From: Hygrocybe punicea
Lineage: Eukaryota; Basidiomycota; Agaricomycetes; Agaricales; Hygrophoraceae
Direction: 5' to 3'
Assembly (NCBI GenBank): GCA_963556145.1
Contig: OY744473.1
Span: 4,278,001-4,342,000, forward strand
Length of the DNA stretch: 64,000 nt
The notes under the pieces were generated by a model, which saw only the letters and a program-made list of their open reading frames with translations, was not told the DNA's origin and did not search any database. Of the stretch, positions 44,912-56,966 are shown in pieces. Both the position numbers and the translations under genes were made by a program. Within the stretch, counting starts at the first letter, position 1. Every line of letters starts with the position of its first letter.

Positions 44912-45365
44912 ACAGCCTCTTTGATGCCATCCATTGTTCTCATGACTCAGTCCCATTGTTCTCACTTTCCCATTGTTCTCAGTCCCCCATTGTTCTCCAA
45001 CAGTATAAATAGGGCCCCCAAATTCCAGTAGTCAGTAGGATTTCCCCCCTCACCAATCAGTAGTCAGTCTTAGTTGGGTTCACACAGTGTGATCCCTCAT
45101 TCTATTAGTACTAGTAGTTACTCATTGTAGTAGCTAGTGCTTGCAATCCAGTCCAGTGCACTCTCATTCTATCATTCTCTGAGTTCCCCTTGTCAATTAA
45201 GGAGAATTCACTCAGTTCACTCAGTCCAATCAGTTCATTAGTCAGCTTTAGTCAGCTTTAGTCAGCTAGATACATTTCTAAGGTTAAGGTTTCATCCTAA
45301 ACAAAACAGAGTATTCAAAAGGTATTAAAGATATCCCTGAACTAGTAGCCAATATGCATTTGTGT
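44912..45365. repeat. CCATTGTTCTC repeats and LTR-like promoter segment
   Basis: Four CCCATTGTTCTC-type repeats (44932-44998), then TATAAATA (45004-45011), repeated CAGTAGTCAGT and three GTCAGCTTTA units (45240-45270). It looks like part of a solo LTR that the hAT element entered. LTR ends were not defined. Confidence 0.4.
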
Positions 45366-45798
45366 TACGGATCGCTTCTGCAGCGGGCTCCGGCAACAAT
45401 CAACTTAACAGGGGATCGGCTTCCAGAGGAGAGAACAGCAGCTTTCATTGTTGCTTACAGCTAAGACAACACTGCTAAGAAGGGGGGGTCAAGGTCTAAT
45501 GTCATTGCGAGCCGTGGGGGTTACCCAAAACAAGATGAGTCTGCCCCAAGAACCAGACTAAACGTAAGGAAAGGAAAAGAAGAAAAAGTCCGAACCAACA
45601 ACAAGAACAGTACATATAGTGGCTGGTCTTGAGGGGAGGTAAATAGGAATACAACCATGAAGCCACAACATGTCCAACTCTACCATGTGTTCACCATGAG
45701 GCATACATGAGGCGTCCTCATGTCGATGTTCTCGCAATCCAACTGGAGGCCCGGGTGTCGTTGAGGATAGAAGAGGTCCAGATGACTCGGATGATTTG
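45366..45798. other. Intergenic, nothing recognised
   Basis: Includes CAGCGGGCTCCGG (45379-45391), which resembles the complement of the Gypsy primer binding site, but no matching LTR edge could be set. No gene. Confidence 0.3.
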
Positions 45799-46919
45799 TC
45801 ATCGGATCATGTGACATGCAGAATTGCCAATTCGGGGTTTACACTTGCTGTAATGGGCAAGTACGCAGTTTGGCAAGTGCATTGCATGGTCGGGTCGAAG
45901 ATGGGTATCGTCCAGTGTAGGATTGGTGATGAGAGTGTCTTGAGGTAGCAGGGACATAGCGACAAGGTCGGTATAAAGGAAAACAAAGGAATGTATGGAG
46001 GGAAAACCAACTAGGATGGTGGGATAGTTGAGGTCAGACATGTGAACAGCATAAGCTGTACCGGATGACGATGTCTGTGTCAATGATGTATCGAGGGGTG
46101 ATGTCTTGTCCTGTCTGTGGAACAATGCAGTCCACCTGATGTTGGTATTCATCCAAGAAAGGGTATTGTTGTAAACGAGTGTGGGAGATATCAAGGTTAT
46201 AGATGGAAAAGGGTAAATGAATGTGGGTCCAGGTTTCGAGTCATGGCACAGGTGACAAGCTGTGGGAACAAGTCGTCGGGTACTGCAATGAAGCGATGTC
46301 GTGCGAACAACATGCGATAGGGGTTGGTTCACTGTTTGGGAAGTCGTATGGTCTGTGGTCGAAGTCCAAAAGAATGTGCTTCGGCGATGGTCGGATTAGA
46401 GAGAACAGTGAAATGTCTTGTGATCGGGGATTGTTCAGAGTTCGCATGCAGGTGAGGAATGTCGTCGGATCGTCAGGGAGGATAATGGTAGGCACAGGGT
46501 ACGAAAGTGGAAACCATATATCCAGGTATGGCAATTGTCAATTACGTGTCGATATATTGTCAAGGTGGAAGTCGGAAGTATCGATGGCAGAAGGGTTTCG
46601 GTACCGATGCCAAAGATAGATCATAACAAGGTAAAAACCAATCAGGAAGGTGATGGTGATGCTGCCAATGATGATTACAGTAATTAGCTGTGTTGGGAGT
46701 ACAGCCATTGTAAATCGGTTTGTCGTGGGATGAAGTCAACAATATGTCAGGGCAAGGGAAAAGACAATAGCAATGATGTCCGTCGGCAAGGAGACTATTC
46801 GGGTACAGCAAGGTCACGTGGGATATGTCCATGGTCGGTCTGGATTGTTCTAGAAGAAGGGACAAAAAGAGAAAGTCCAAATGAAGAAACAATGACGTTG
46901 AATGGAAGACAAAGGACAA
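45799..46919 (-). pseudogene. Degenerate gene relic, possibly of F-box type
   Basis: Three overlapping minus-strand frames (46919-46560, 46534-46241, 46332-45799) keep a similar residue style and line up as one decayed gene. Recognisable stretches are few: HILLDFDHRPYDFPNSEPTP, SLQYPTTCSHSLS and GTAYAVHMSDLNYP. They are reminiscent of the C-terminal part of Agaricomycete F-box-like proteins, but I would not insist. At least two frame shifts are needed. There is no clear start. Confidence 0.3.
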
Positions 46920-47575
46920 AATGAAATGAAAAAGGAAGGTGTGCAGTGCAGAATCGTCATGGTGGGTATCGGAATGGGCATCGGGGTTGGAAGCGGAGTT
47001 GGAATCGTAACAATTTGAAGCTTCAGATTTAAGTCAGATATTATAATACCCAGAGATACTCTTGATTGAATAGGCCCTGTAACCAAAACAATTCATATTA
47101 AATTGGTGAATATTGCTATCAGTATTCATTAATCCACGTTTCATATTCCAGTAGTGAATATATATTATTTCAGTACATCACACTTATCAACTATCATCCA
47201 CACCTACTCAAAGTCTCACTTCTTAATTGAAGAGACCTCACTATTACATTCTATTGACTCATACAGTACATATACCTACAAACCCCTTCCTGATAGGTTA
47301 TTTAGATATTAGAAACCCACAAACAACAAGAAGGTACCTGAACAAAGTCAACTCTGGTAATTCTTGGTGAAACAAACATTCACATAACATCAGGCGCAAT
47401 GTCCAGTTAGGCGGCAATTCCCAGCTTGAGATGGTGTCTCGTAGCAGGTTCTGGCCCAGGAACCTGCTGGGTGAGATAGTCATCAAGAGCTGAGCAAATT
47501 CAGGCCCTACGGTATTGGGTATGTGCAACATATGTCCTCCAGGATACTTTCTGGCAAGTGTGACAGTATTGAGTG
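46920..47575. other. Intergenic, nothing recognised
   Basis: About 650 bp, AT-rich from 47040, without a supported gene. It ends at the ATTGAGTG duplication of the next element. A GGAATGGGCATCGGGGTTGG minisatellite-like stretch lies at about 46970. Confidence 0.35.
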
Positions 47576-48882
47576 TGGTGCTGCCAAAGTTCAGTTCAGA
47601 ACCGAACCGAACCCAGTTCGAACCCTGAACTGAACCCTGCATCTATTTTGGCATTCAGGCAACCCCCAGGTTGTCTAAACAGTTCATGAGCAGTTCAGAA
47701 CCACTGAACCGATGTCTGCAGGTATGTATTTTTTGCTCCAAATGAAGGTTTTTACTCTTATGCCAATTTGGCAAATTTCCATTTTAGTCACTAAACTTTA
47801 TTCTCAGCCACCAACAACCACCACTCCAAAAAGCCTCAAATGCTTGCATTCAAGGCAAATAGGTAAGTTTTACTTTCATTATCATTTGTTTCTCATTCAC
47901 TAATACTTTTGTAGGCACTCCTACCAACCACCACCAAGTCGGCAGCCACCAGTGCCACCACAACGATGGATGACAATGATAACAACAATGACACATGATG
48001 CAAGCACCAGCACCAGCATCAGAGGTGGCAGCAGTGGCGGCACCAGCACCAGCACCAACACCAACACCACCACCACCATAGCAGTCAACGAACCACGCCC
48101 AAATGAGAGAAAGAGAGCAGCGGGGAAGGTGCACCCAACCCCGCTGCCCTTCGTAAGTTCATATTTGTTATTAACAAAGTCAGCTAATACTACTGTACAC
48201 ACCAGCCCAATGATGCCCACGACCACACCCACACCCACACCCTCACCCTCACCCATGCCCACACCAATGCCCCTACAATGGCAATGGCAATGGCAATGGC
48301 AATGGCAACAGCAACATGATGGCAACAACAAGGACAAGGATGATGGATCACAGGTGAGGGGAGCAATGTGAGCGGTGCACTGACTGACTCCCGCTGCACT
48401 AGATGTGCGACCACCAGCGCCAAGGTGGGACCAGGTCCCCACCTCTGGCAAACACCTCGCAAACACGCAGCCCAGCATCAATTGACATCAGGGCTATGTT
48501 TGCAAGGTTACAGGGAGATGGGTTAGTTACCAGCGGGACCAGGTCCCCACCTCTGGCGAATACCTCGCGAACACACAGCTTGGCATCAATTGATGTCGGG
48601 GCCATGTTTGCGAGGTTACAGGGAGATGGGTGCCTGACCAGTGCCAGGTGATAAGCAGGTGAAGCCATGATTGAGGTTTTAATAATAATATATTGTTAGT
48701 TAGAACATATTCAATAATAAATTGTGAAATTTTACATGTAGAATACATGATAACAGTAAAATTGAGTGTCCAAACTGTTCATGAACCCAGTGCGGGCAAA
48801 ATCCTGAACTGAACTCTGGGTTCAGTTCAGGGTTCAGCCAAAATGGGTCTGAACTGGACTGAACTGAACTTCAGTAGCACTA
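47576..48882. mobile_element. 1.3 kb hAT-like non-autonomous element
   Basis: Ends TGGTGCTGCCAAAGTTCAGT / AACTTCAGTAGCACTA with exact 8-bp duplication ATTGAGTG (47568-47575, 48883-48890). Subterminal GTTCAGTTCAG motifs match those of the 29601 element. The core has CACCAGCACCAGCACCAACA and CAATGG microsatellites (47996-48070, 48270-48310), plus a ~105-bp tandem duplication at 48414-48632. Long frames through the core are repeat-driven. Confidence 0.85.
48414..48632. repeat. Two ~105-bp tandem units
   Basis: GGACCAGGTCCCCACCTCTG through AGGTTACAGGGAGATGGG occurs twice (48428-48522 and 48536-48630) with a few substitutions, several at CpG (TTTGCAAGG against TTTGCGAGG). Confidence 0.7.
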
Positions 48883-48890
48883 ATTGAGTG

Positions 48891-50222
48891 CAGTCGCACA
48901 AGTATTCATGCTGTGTTGACATCTTGACAGCACTTCATGGAAACTGTAGTTGTAAAATCAATGAAGTGTGGAAACAGGAAACTCAGTATACCAGTTGAGA
49001 ATGTTGTTTTCAATGTAACAAATGCAATATCAATAGCACACAAATGCAGTAGTTGGACTGCTTCATGCAATGTTATCATTTGCAAATCAAAATAAAGGGA
49101 TTATATTATGTAAATCTTTTTTAACCTTCGGACTTGTCACTGGGTTTCATATTGCATGCTGTCACACTCTGAAATCAAAAACCTTGACAAGACATTTTCT
49201 CCATCAATTGTCCACAAAATCTTTTGATTTCAGAGACATTGTTTGACACTGATATGTCACAAACACATAATAACTGCAGCTCAGGTCTTGGTCAAAATCA
49301 GTACACACATAGGTAACATATGCAAGATGAGAGCCTCAAATCTTCTGAGAAGTAGGAGGAAACTGAAATGGTTTTCCTGTAAGTGTCTCAAGGACTTAAG
49401 GAGTGGGTCTACACTGTATACTATACTGAACAAGACACTGAACAAGTCCACCAAACACATCAAACAAGTCCGCCAAACACATCAAACAAGTGCAACTTGT
49501 TTGGTGGATGTTATTTGATAAATACAACTAGACCTATTACACTAAACAACTCCCACTTATTCACTGTTGTCAGTAGACTTATATTAATGTAGATACAACT
49601 TGCTGAACACTTATTGCCTGTTCAACAAGTATTCAACCTGTTCATTACTAATAATTCCAATGCTCATAGCAAATATATGCAGGTAGTGCACACAAAATCC
49701 AGATATAGTTTTGTCCAATGTCTATTACAGTCACAATTCCTCAGAATAAAGCTGGTACACTTGTTTAGCACATCACTGAACACTGTCTAACCATCCTGTT
49801 CAAAGCCTTCAATGGCTAAACACCTAATTCAATTGCAATGTACACAGTAAATGTACTGGTATTGCACATCCAACTTTATATGGTGCACATTGCACTAAGA
49901 ATGCCATTCACTATTAGGATAAAGCTGTCAAGCATTTTGCTGATGGCAATGGCAATAACAACACACTATAACACTGCGCATTTCCAAATTGGCAGCTGCC
50001 TTATTGTTCTTGTTGATTGGGACAACAAATTCTCACAGTTACAAAGTCAGCAGTCACATGGTTTCATAGTTGTTCCTGGGGCTTCAAAATTGTTCCCACA
50101 GTTTGCCAAAATTGTTTCCACAGCTTGGCAAATTAGAGTGTGACCCTGAGTTGAAAAATCCACTGTATAGAATGATTCCCTTATAGGGACTCATAATGGG
50201 TATGGGTCCAGGTACACATTTT
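48891..50222. other. Intergenic, short repeats only
   Basis: No supported gene in ~1.3 kb. There are two CACCAAACACATCAAACAAGT units at about 49450-49493, closed by an inverted ACTTGTTTGGTGG, and a stretch (49098-49160) resembling the reverse complement of 24598-24660. Confidence 0.35.
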
Positions 50223-50249
50223 GTTACCCCTGGCCTGGGGTTACCTGTG

Positions 50250-50760
50250 CAATGCACTAATGGCTATCAGCTCCCATAATTATATTGGCCAAGATGAAAT
50301 AACAGGTAAACCAGTACTTTTTGACACCCAATATGATATTGTAAAATTATGGCATCAAAAGAGCTCCTATGAACAAGATTGTAGGGAGAAAGTTGTTCAT
50401 TTTTTTAAGGGCTAGAAGTCCATATACTGTGTTTTTGTTTTATTTTTGTCCTTTGAGCCAATATTAGAGCTGTACTACATTTGTCTGCATTGGGATCAAA
50501 ATATCACAAGTCATGAATATTGACTCAAAGGATAAAAATAAACAAAACATGGTATATGTACTTCTAGCCCTTAAAAAAAATGAACAACTTTCTCCCTACA
50601 ATCTTGTTCATAGGAGCTCTTTTGATGCCATAATTTTACAATATCATATTGGGTGTCAAAAAGTACTGGTTTACCTCTTATTTTATCCACAACTCATCAT
50701 ACACTAAGTCTTGGCCAAATATAATTACAGGAGCTGATAGCCATTAGAAAATGGTACAAC
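50250..50760. mobile_element. Foldback element, ~230-bp arms
   Basis: Arms starting GGCTATCAGCTCCCATAATT and ending AGGAGCTGATAGCCATTAG are inverted copies about a centre near 50500. It shares GAGCTCCTATGAACAAGATT and AGGGCTAGAAG blocks with 22834-23631. Repeated after the gap at about 59710-60216. Confidence 0.75.
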
Positions 50761-50850
50761 TTTCCCTCTATAACCATGTCAATCCGTGGAAGTAATTTAC
50801 TCAAAGTCCATATTTCTCAAGTGATTCAAAAAGTTACAAATACTGTCAAG

Positions 50851-51912
50851 CTACATGCAAACAGTGTTAACAAATAGAATGCCTTTCTTGGAAAGTAAAG
50901 GTAAACTATCAAATACAACTCTAAAAAATGTATCCTTGTCAGCAAACACTGACTGGTGACAACTTACAAAATAGATGTTGATATCTACTCTTTGTATCAG
51001 TGAACCTGTTGGATGAATAATAATGGAGTCTAGTTGTCTCCAGACATCAGCATTACGAAAATCATCATAATTGGCTGCTGTAAGATTATTGAAGTCCTTG
51101 AGGAAAAATGTAATTCCAAACAGGAGATGTTCAAGGGTGGTGGGAAATATGAGACTGTTGCCAAGTGAACGCATCAAGAAGGACAGGGTGTTTACAGGAA
51201 ATGTGTTGCCAGCAGTGTCAATGTCAATTTCAAAGGAGCGTAGATGGCGCATGAATGGCAGGAAAATCGGCTCAGTGTGTCTTTCTATGTCCCAAATTAA
51301 TGAAAGACAGCAAGATGTAGAATATCTCATACCATGCACTTCGTCCCAGACATACCAGACACACCTGTCAATCAGTCCCTTCGAAGGTGCTGGTATCACC
51401 GAGCTTGGCTGCTCAAAATCAAAATCACAGGATGCCAACTTCAATTCTGAAAGGTGTATGACACCAAGGAAGAGGGCGACCGGCACCTTGATAATCTTGT
51501 GGAAGTAGAGGGTTTTGAGAGTGGACAAATGTACAATATTCGAGAGGGCATCCTTCAGTTCGCCGCTGAAGCTATTCCAATCCAAAGTCTCTGACGAATG
51601 GATGGTGAAATTCTCTAGACAATAGAATGGGAGTTGGAGAATGGCAAGCAGCAGCTTGTTATCAATCACGTCGGGATGGACCTCAATGCTTCTGAAAAAG
51701 GACTGAAGGATTGGATTTTGGACAAGGATTTGATGAAGTCGCTGGCTAGGTTTGTCGTAACAGAGATAAATTTTGGATAATAGCTGCTTGCGACTGGGGC
51801 GAAGAAACAAGGAGGAAACCAGGGCGCATTGTTTGAGCGTATTCTTGTCATTGCCGACTGCTTCGATGATGCAGTCAATGATATCTTGGGGGATCGTCAC
51901 TATATTCGGCAT
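50851..51912 (-). CDS. F-box protein
   Basis: 353 codons, single exon, ATG at 51912. The N-terminus (TIPQDIIDCIIEAVGNDKNT, then LKQCALVSSLFLRPSRKQLL) fits the F-box of Agaricomycete proteins: P-x-D-I/L-I-D at residues 7-12 and the C-x-LVS-x-x-F-x-x-x-x-R block at 28-40. The rest has Leu-rich stretches of the kind that in this family bind substrates, with no canonical LRR that I can define. F-box proteins recruit substrates to SCF ubiquitin ligases through Skp1; the substrate here is unknown. The frame is uninterrupted. A second copy at 60307-61368 is probably the same gene assembled twice. Confidence 0.8.
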   Translation of the reverse strand: MPNIVTIPQDIIDCIIEAVGNDKNTLKQCALVSSLFLRPSRKQLLSKIYLCYDKPSQRLHQILVQNPILQSFFRSIEVHPDVIDNKLLLAILQLPFYCLENFTIHSSETLDWNSFSGELKDALSNIVHLSTLKTLYFHKIIKVPVALFLGVIHLSELKLASCDFDFEQPSSVIPAPSKGLIDRCVWYVWDEVHGMRYSTSCCLSLIWDIERHTEPIFLPFMRHLRSFEIDIDTAGNTFPVNTLSFLMRSLGNSLIFPTTLEHLLFGITFFLKDFNNLTAANYDDFRNADVWRQLDSIIIHPTGSLIQRVDINIYFVSCHQSVFADKDTFFRVVFDSLPLLSKKGILFVNTVCM

Positions 51913-53286
51913 TCCTAGCTGGATGAGACTTGGAATAGGGGTTCATCCCCCCTAACTCATCTCATCTGTAGTCGCAACGACACAAATACTAGTAGGGCCC
52001 ACCAATGTTTGTGGGTGACGACGATTGGAGGACGATGCCAGGAAATAAGGATCACAACAGCAGTGGTGGGAGGCGATAAGGCCGGGGCAATGGCTTCCCG
52101 GGCCATTCTCCGGCCCTAGGTGCGTCAATTCCATCACTTCCGTAGCTAACAAGGCTGCGCTGTGCATCCAGGACACTGATGGCCTGCTGCAACATCGATG
52201 ACATGGGTACAACTAGGACAACAACGATGCACCTGCGGCGAACATGTCCTATACGACGCCCGGGACATGGCTAGGACACAAGCAGTGCGTCCTGGGGTCA
52301 TCGATGGGATACTGGAAGGCAACCATGCTGAGGCCCTAGGAGATGACAAGTTCTAAATCAATGGGGACGACACCAAGGCGAGGTTGGCCACACGAGGCCA
52401 ACCACAAACAGCAAGGCAAGGACAATGATGAAAGCGAGCGTCCTTGCCCCCTGCCCCTACACCTCATTCTCCACCCTGAACACCTCGCGACCACACACAT
52501 GGGCGTAAAATTATGTTCACTGGTGTTCGCGAGGTACTGGCATGGAGCGAGTATGGCAGGTAACGGTGAGAACAGCATCAGCTACTAATGCAGCCAAGGA
52601 ACTCGATGACGGATGGGGGCAGGATATCAGGTTGGGTAGTTGGCTGAGCCAGAATGGTCTGTCTCGAAGCAGTGCGGCAGCATTGACAAGCTTGCCCAGA
52701 CCGTGAGTTAGGATATTGGACTACGATGGGTGTAGACTACAGTGCCAGACTACAGTGATTTTCGAAGGACCGGAATGTCCTTGGAGCCAACCTCGTCTCC
52801 TCTTCCCGTTTTCTTCTCTCACAACCCTTCGTTGCCCTCTCGGCCTTCTCTTTCGTTTCCCTTCACCACTTCTCTCGCTCTCGCTCTCTCCCACGATCTC
52901 CCTGGCGCCACTCCTCCCAAGCACCCGCCGCTCCTGCCACAGGATCCGCCCCTCCCGTTCCCGACACCCTGCCTCCTGTCCCCACTCTGCCTTCTCTAGC
53001 ACAGCATTGCTTGATCTAGAGACCCCCGCCGCTCCCTCCGCGTTCGTGCTCCTTCCATCGACCTATCGCCCTCCCGCCCTGCGCAAAAACGCGCGCGAGA
53101 AGGCACGCCCGCCTCCTCTCCGGGGCGTCCCGCGGCTATGTCTCTGCTCAAAACAACGGGACCCTGGTCCTTCTACTCCCCCTCCCGCCCCACTTGGTGG
53201 CTTCTCTGCTGATATCAAAACTCCCAGCAGACCGCGTAAATCTGGTTTAGCGGAACCGTTCTGGTCCTCTCAGAGGAGCCCTTACT
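51913..53286. other. Intergenic, C-rich plus strand
   Basis: No supported gene. The 197-codon frame 52716-53309 is Pro/Ser/Arg-rich, overlaps other long frames and has no domain. Minus-strand frames at 51952-52578 also lack motifs. Confidence 0.35.
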
Positions 53287-53600
53287 TTGGTTGTCGAGGA
53301 TTTGGGTGACATTTCCTTGGTGCCTGTGGAATTCTTCCTCAAATCTATATTGCCTCCAGTGGACAAGGACATCTTGAAGCAGATCGAAAACCGCGTTAAT
53401 TCAAAAAGCCCATATCAAAAGGAATCGGTGGAAGTACCTGCCGAAAGTGCCAAAGGGGCGGGGTAAGGCGGAAGCTACATCCTTCAACATGAAGGGGCGA
53501 CAAAATATATTACAGCCATTGCGGAGGCAGCTTCTCCCCTCCTTGAACGCGAAACTGTTCTCACCTTCCAATATAAGCTTCATCGGAACGTTAATACGCA
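53287..53600 (+). pseudogene. Short coding relic, possibly N-terminus of a fungal-type kinase
   Basis: Plus-strand frame with LVVEDLGDISLVPVEFFLKS and ILKQIENRVN, then TAA. A second bit (KYITAIAEAASPLLERETVL) follows in another frame. The wording resembles N-terminal parts of FunK1-type fungal kinases in my memory, but no kinase motif is present. Weak call. Confidence 0.25.
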
Positions 53601-54028
53601 TCACGTGACCTGAAACTCAAACACACCCCCTTCACACTTCAAAAGTGGCCTGTGTGATTACTTAGATGAGGATATATCGGAGCTTCGCGTTCCGCCACCC
53701 CCTTGACGTCTTGTCTGGTTCGTCGCACTGGCATCATGTTTGTAGTAACACCGTATGTAAGAATTGGACCCATCCAGAGGTCTAGGTCGCACAAGACCGG
53801 CTGTCTAAATGTAAACATCAAGCTTGAGAGCTTTGAGATTGAACACTACTAGTACAGGGGGGTCAATTCAATTTCACAAGCAATTCTCGATTCGGCATAC
53901 TAGAGCCGACTGGTCGATCATAAACGGTAGACTGAGTACGAGTCACAACATGGAGCAACCAAAGAGTTGATCCTCGAGAACGACGTCAACGTTTTTTCCA
54001 CAAACAACTAGAAGCGATCCTTACCCTG

Positions 54029-56458
54029 CTAGTAGATACCACAGTAAGCCTTGAAATCGGGAACCGCCATCGGCTCGCCACATTGTGGTTCAAAGAGCAC
54101 AATGCTTGAAAGATCGTTGTCGAGAGACCAGTTAGACGCACGGGGGCCCCTCGGGTTCCGACCAAACATGACTCCAAAAACGAGGGCACACTGCGCAGAA
54201 GACATCAGGAACCGCTGACGCAAGAAAGGTGGGGGAAAAATAACTGGTGCTCGAATATTATCATAAGCCCAGGTGGAAACTGCACCCTTCATTACGAATG
54301 CGAAGTCATTGCAATCAAATGACTCCGGTCGCCAAATTTTACTCTTCAAACATCGTTCCCAGATGGTTTTCAGTACTTGCTTTGGACAAACAATATATCT
54401 AGACGGTAACAGATAAAAAAGACGTCACCACGAACTGCTCAAACGATGGCAACTGCTAGACTTACATCTCATTGCTCATATAATGTTGGAACGGCTTGTT
54501 GACATATGGGCTCGCCTTGGTAAGTTGGTCAATCTCGATGCTGTTTCGACTTTGACGATGAAGCAACCAAAGATCACTAAAACCCGAACTTAAACCCCTA
54601 ACTGGAGTCCCGTTGTTCCCGTCCTTAAGAACAAGGCCCGTACTTGCAGTAGTGAATCTATGACAGGTGAAGATCACGGGAAAAGCAAATGAAGCGAAAA
54701 ATCGCCTACTGATGTCCCCAAATGCCACCGCCCATAATATCCCATGTGTTCACGGACGTATTTCCCACCAACTTTCCCCCACTGAGGGTCATGTAGGTAC
54801 CACTTCGCACATTCATAATTGTGTAGCCTTCGCCGTAGGGCTTAATGAACCAATACTGGTTGAAAGCGGCATCGCCCGCAGAATAGGCAGCCCAGCCTTG
54901 AATTTGGGTGCCATTTTCAATTCTGCCATTTGACAGATCCAGGACCGTACAGTGCATTGGATGCTGTATGATGTAGACGCCGGTCAGAATCCTATTGTTG
55001 GGTGGTCCAGATTGGGAATATGCCTGTGGTGCATTGGGCGCAGGCGATGTCGTAGGCCTGAGGCTACTAATGTCCGTCTCAAAAAGCCAGATCTGACCGT
55101 GTCCACCCTGAAGATGTGAGAGAAGCGGTATATAAGCTCCGAACGTAGTTGCGGAAAATGAACACACTTTGTTTGGTTTGAGGATAAGATTCTACATGAA
55201 TGCGGACAACGTTGCAATGTACTGGTCAGAGATGGACAGAAGTATTCAGCAACAGAAGAGAATTTACCTCGTCATTGTCCACAGTGAGTGCAAGGCTCAC
55301 TTCGGGACTAATGTTCGCCCTACCATCCTTGCAGACAGGTATGCCCGGCCTGTTGATAATGATGCTACAATGACGAAGGGTTCAATGACATGTACGAGAT
55401 AAAGTAATGGAAGCTTACGAATAAGCAAACCCGCCAACACACTGAAGAGTCCATTGGAATTTCTTTGGTGAATCCACTGCAATTGGATCCATGCCAACCT
55501 TGTAGTATTTCAACCCCGACTGATGGGTTTGGGGCGTTGCGTTAAGGTAGTCTCCTTGTGGTGAAAGTCTAAACATGCAATTTCCATTTGGTTTCGGTTC
55601 GACCTCCCACTGATAATGTTAACATGGTGTCAGAACGACTGGTTCTCATAGTGACAAAATCTCTTCTCACAAGTTGCTGAAAGTCCGGGTTGCTGCCCAG
55701 AATTTGGGCAGACAATGTCGTCGAGTAGGTTAGAACCCGGCCGTTCAAACCCCGGAGTCGATAGTGACCTCGATCTAGGGTCGGCCAGACTTTGATGAGT
55801 TCCCAGAGGTCCCCGCCACCAGGGTTCTAAAAAAAGAGCGTCGTCAAGAATGACGCCGAAATCCAACACTCGAAGACACACCCTGTCAACAATTAACTGC
55901 GTCCACACACACAGTCAGATCCCCATATCGAAATGAGATAGCGGAGAACATACTTTACCGTCATTTGTAACTTGAAGATGAACGATTTCTTTTCCTTTCC
56001 CCCTCGATATCCTGTGTGCAAGAATGAACAGATTATAACGCGCATTCATGAAGAGAAACCGACTTGAAATGCTCGGTGGTGGCAGTAGACGGAATGGTCC
56101 ACATAAGATATTCCTCCGGGTTTTCCACATAAGTCACAGCAGCTTGATTGCCGTTCTGGGTCAAGTAGAATGCGAAACCGTCGTTTTCAGGAGCAGGCGG
56201 CGGAGAGTACACATTGACGATCCAGCACGGCTTCCCCTCTTTCTTTTTCAATGTCCACTATCACAGGATAACAGGTATCAGCAAATTTAAGAGCAAAAGT
56301 TGTGTAAAGAGAGAGACCTGTTGCTTGGTTTCGTCATCACCCTTGAACGGACGCATGGCAAGAGAGGCGCAAGGGTCTCCCTCTGTATCTTTGGAGATGT
56401 TGGCCAACCCAAGGAAGGTCGCAAACTCGACATTCTGGATGAGGTAGTATTGAGACAT
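54029..56458 (-). CDS. MOA-like multi-domain lectin with papain-like C-terminal domain
   Basis: Ten exons keep one frame: 56318-56458, 56064-56257, 55954-56011, 55671-55826, 55419-55609, 55268-55349, 54710-55191, 54466-54657, 54245-54398, 54029-54190; total 604 codons with stop. Domains: two beta-trefoil-like units (about 1-300; starts IQNVEFATFL, repeated W-containing strands), a Pro/Ser linker, a ricin-B-type trefoil (TVLDLSNGRIENGTQIQGW; SGTYMTL), then a C-terminal domain like the cysteine-protease part of Marasmius oreades agglutinin (FDCNDFAFVMKGAV; IVLFEPQ). Such chimerolectins bind glycans and act in defence against fungivores. Cys and Glu of the presumed active site are visible. The position expected to hold the catalytic His seems to be Arg (PRASNW), so protease activity is doubtful. 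Intact; the extra N-terminal trefoils are unusual. Confidence 0.75.
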
Positions 56459-56966
56459 TGCACGGGCTCTGAGACGTATCTGCCGATATATATACTGGTA
56501 GTCGTTATCAAATTGTAATGTGAGTCGATGCAACAACTGACTCGGAATCTCGGATGCTTCCTTTATCAGAAGCAACGAGGCTTGAACAAAAGGTTTCGAA
56601 TTCACCCCGCTTGTTGAACGTGCACCACTCAAAAGAGACACAGTGGTAGACTCGGACACGGGGTTTCCTGTACATGGCATTGGGGTTGGATATTGAAATT
56701 TAATAACATGAAAAACACAAACGATACCTCGATATATCTACGATAGGGCCTCGTGATGACAGGAGGTGTTGAGGGTCATATCGATCTAGACTAGACACTT
56801 GACATCGATCGATTGTCCAGTGGAACGTGTAGGCTATATTCAGCATGTGTACGTCGTGAACCATGCATCCTGTTCCATCTACTCGGGGAGTCTATTATCC
56901 TGGTGGCACAACTCGTGGTATAATTTGGCGCACCACAGTCCTTGGCCTTTCCATAGCTCTCTGACT
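56459..56966. promoter_or_regulatory. Divergent intergenic region between two lectin-like genes
   Basis: 508 bp separate the start codons of two head-to-head paralogues, so both promoters lie here. TATATATAC occurs at about 56487. No shared upstream motif was established. A minus-strand frame running to 56680 is just the 5' extension of the first exon. Confidence 0.5.

Noticed and set aside
45366..45400. Primer binding site of another LTR element
   Set aside because: Resembles the Gypsy site on the reverse strand but no LTR boundary abuts it.
52716..53309. 197-codon Ser/Pro/Arg-rich protein
   Set aside because: No motif, overlapping competing frames, and pyrimidine-rich composition explains it.
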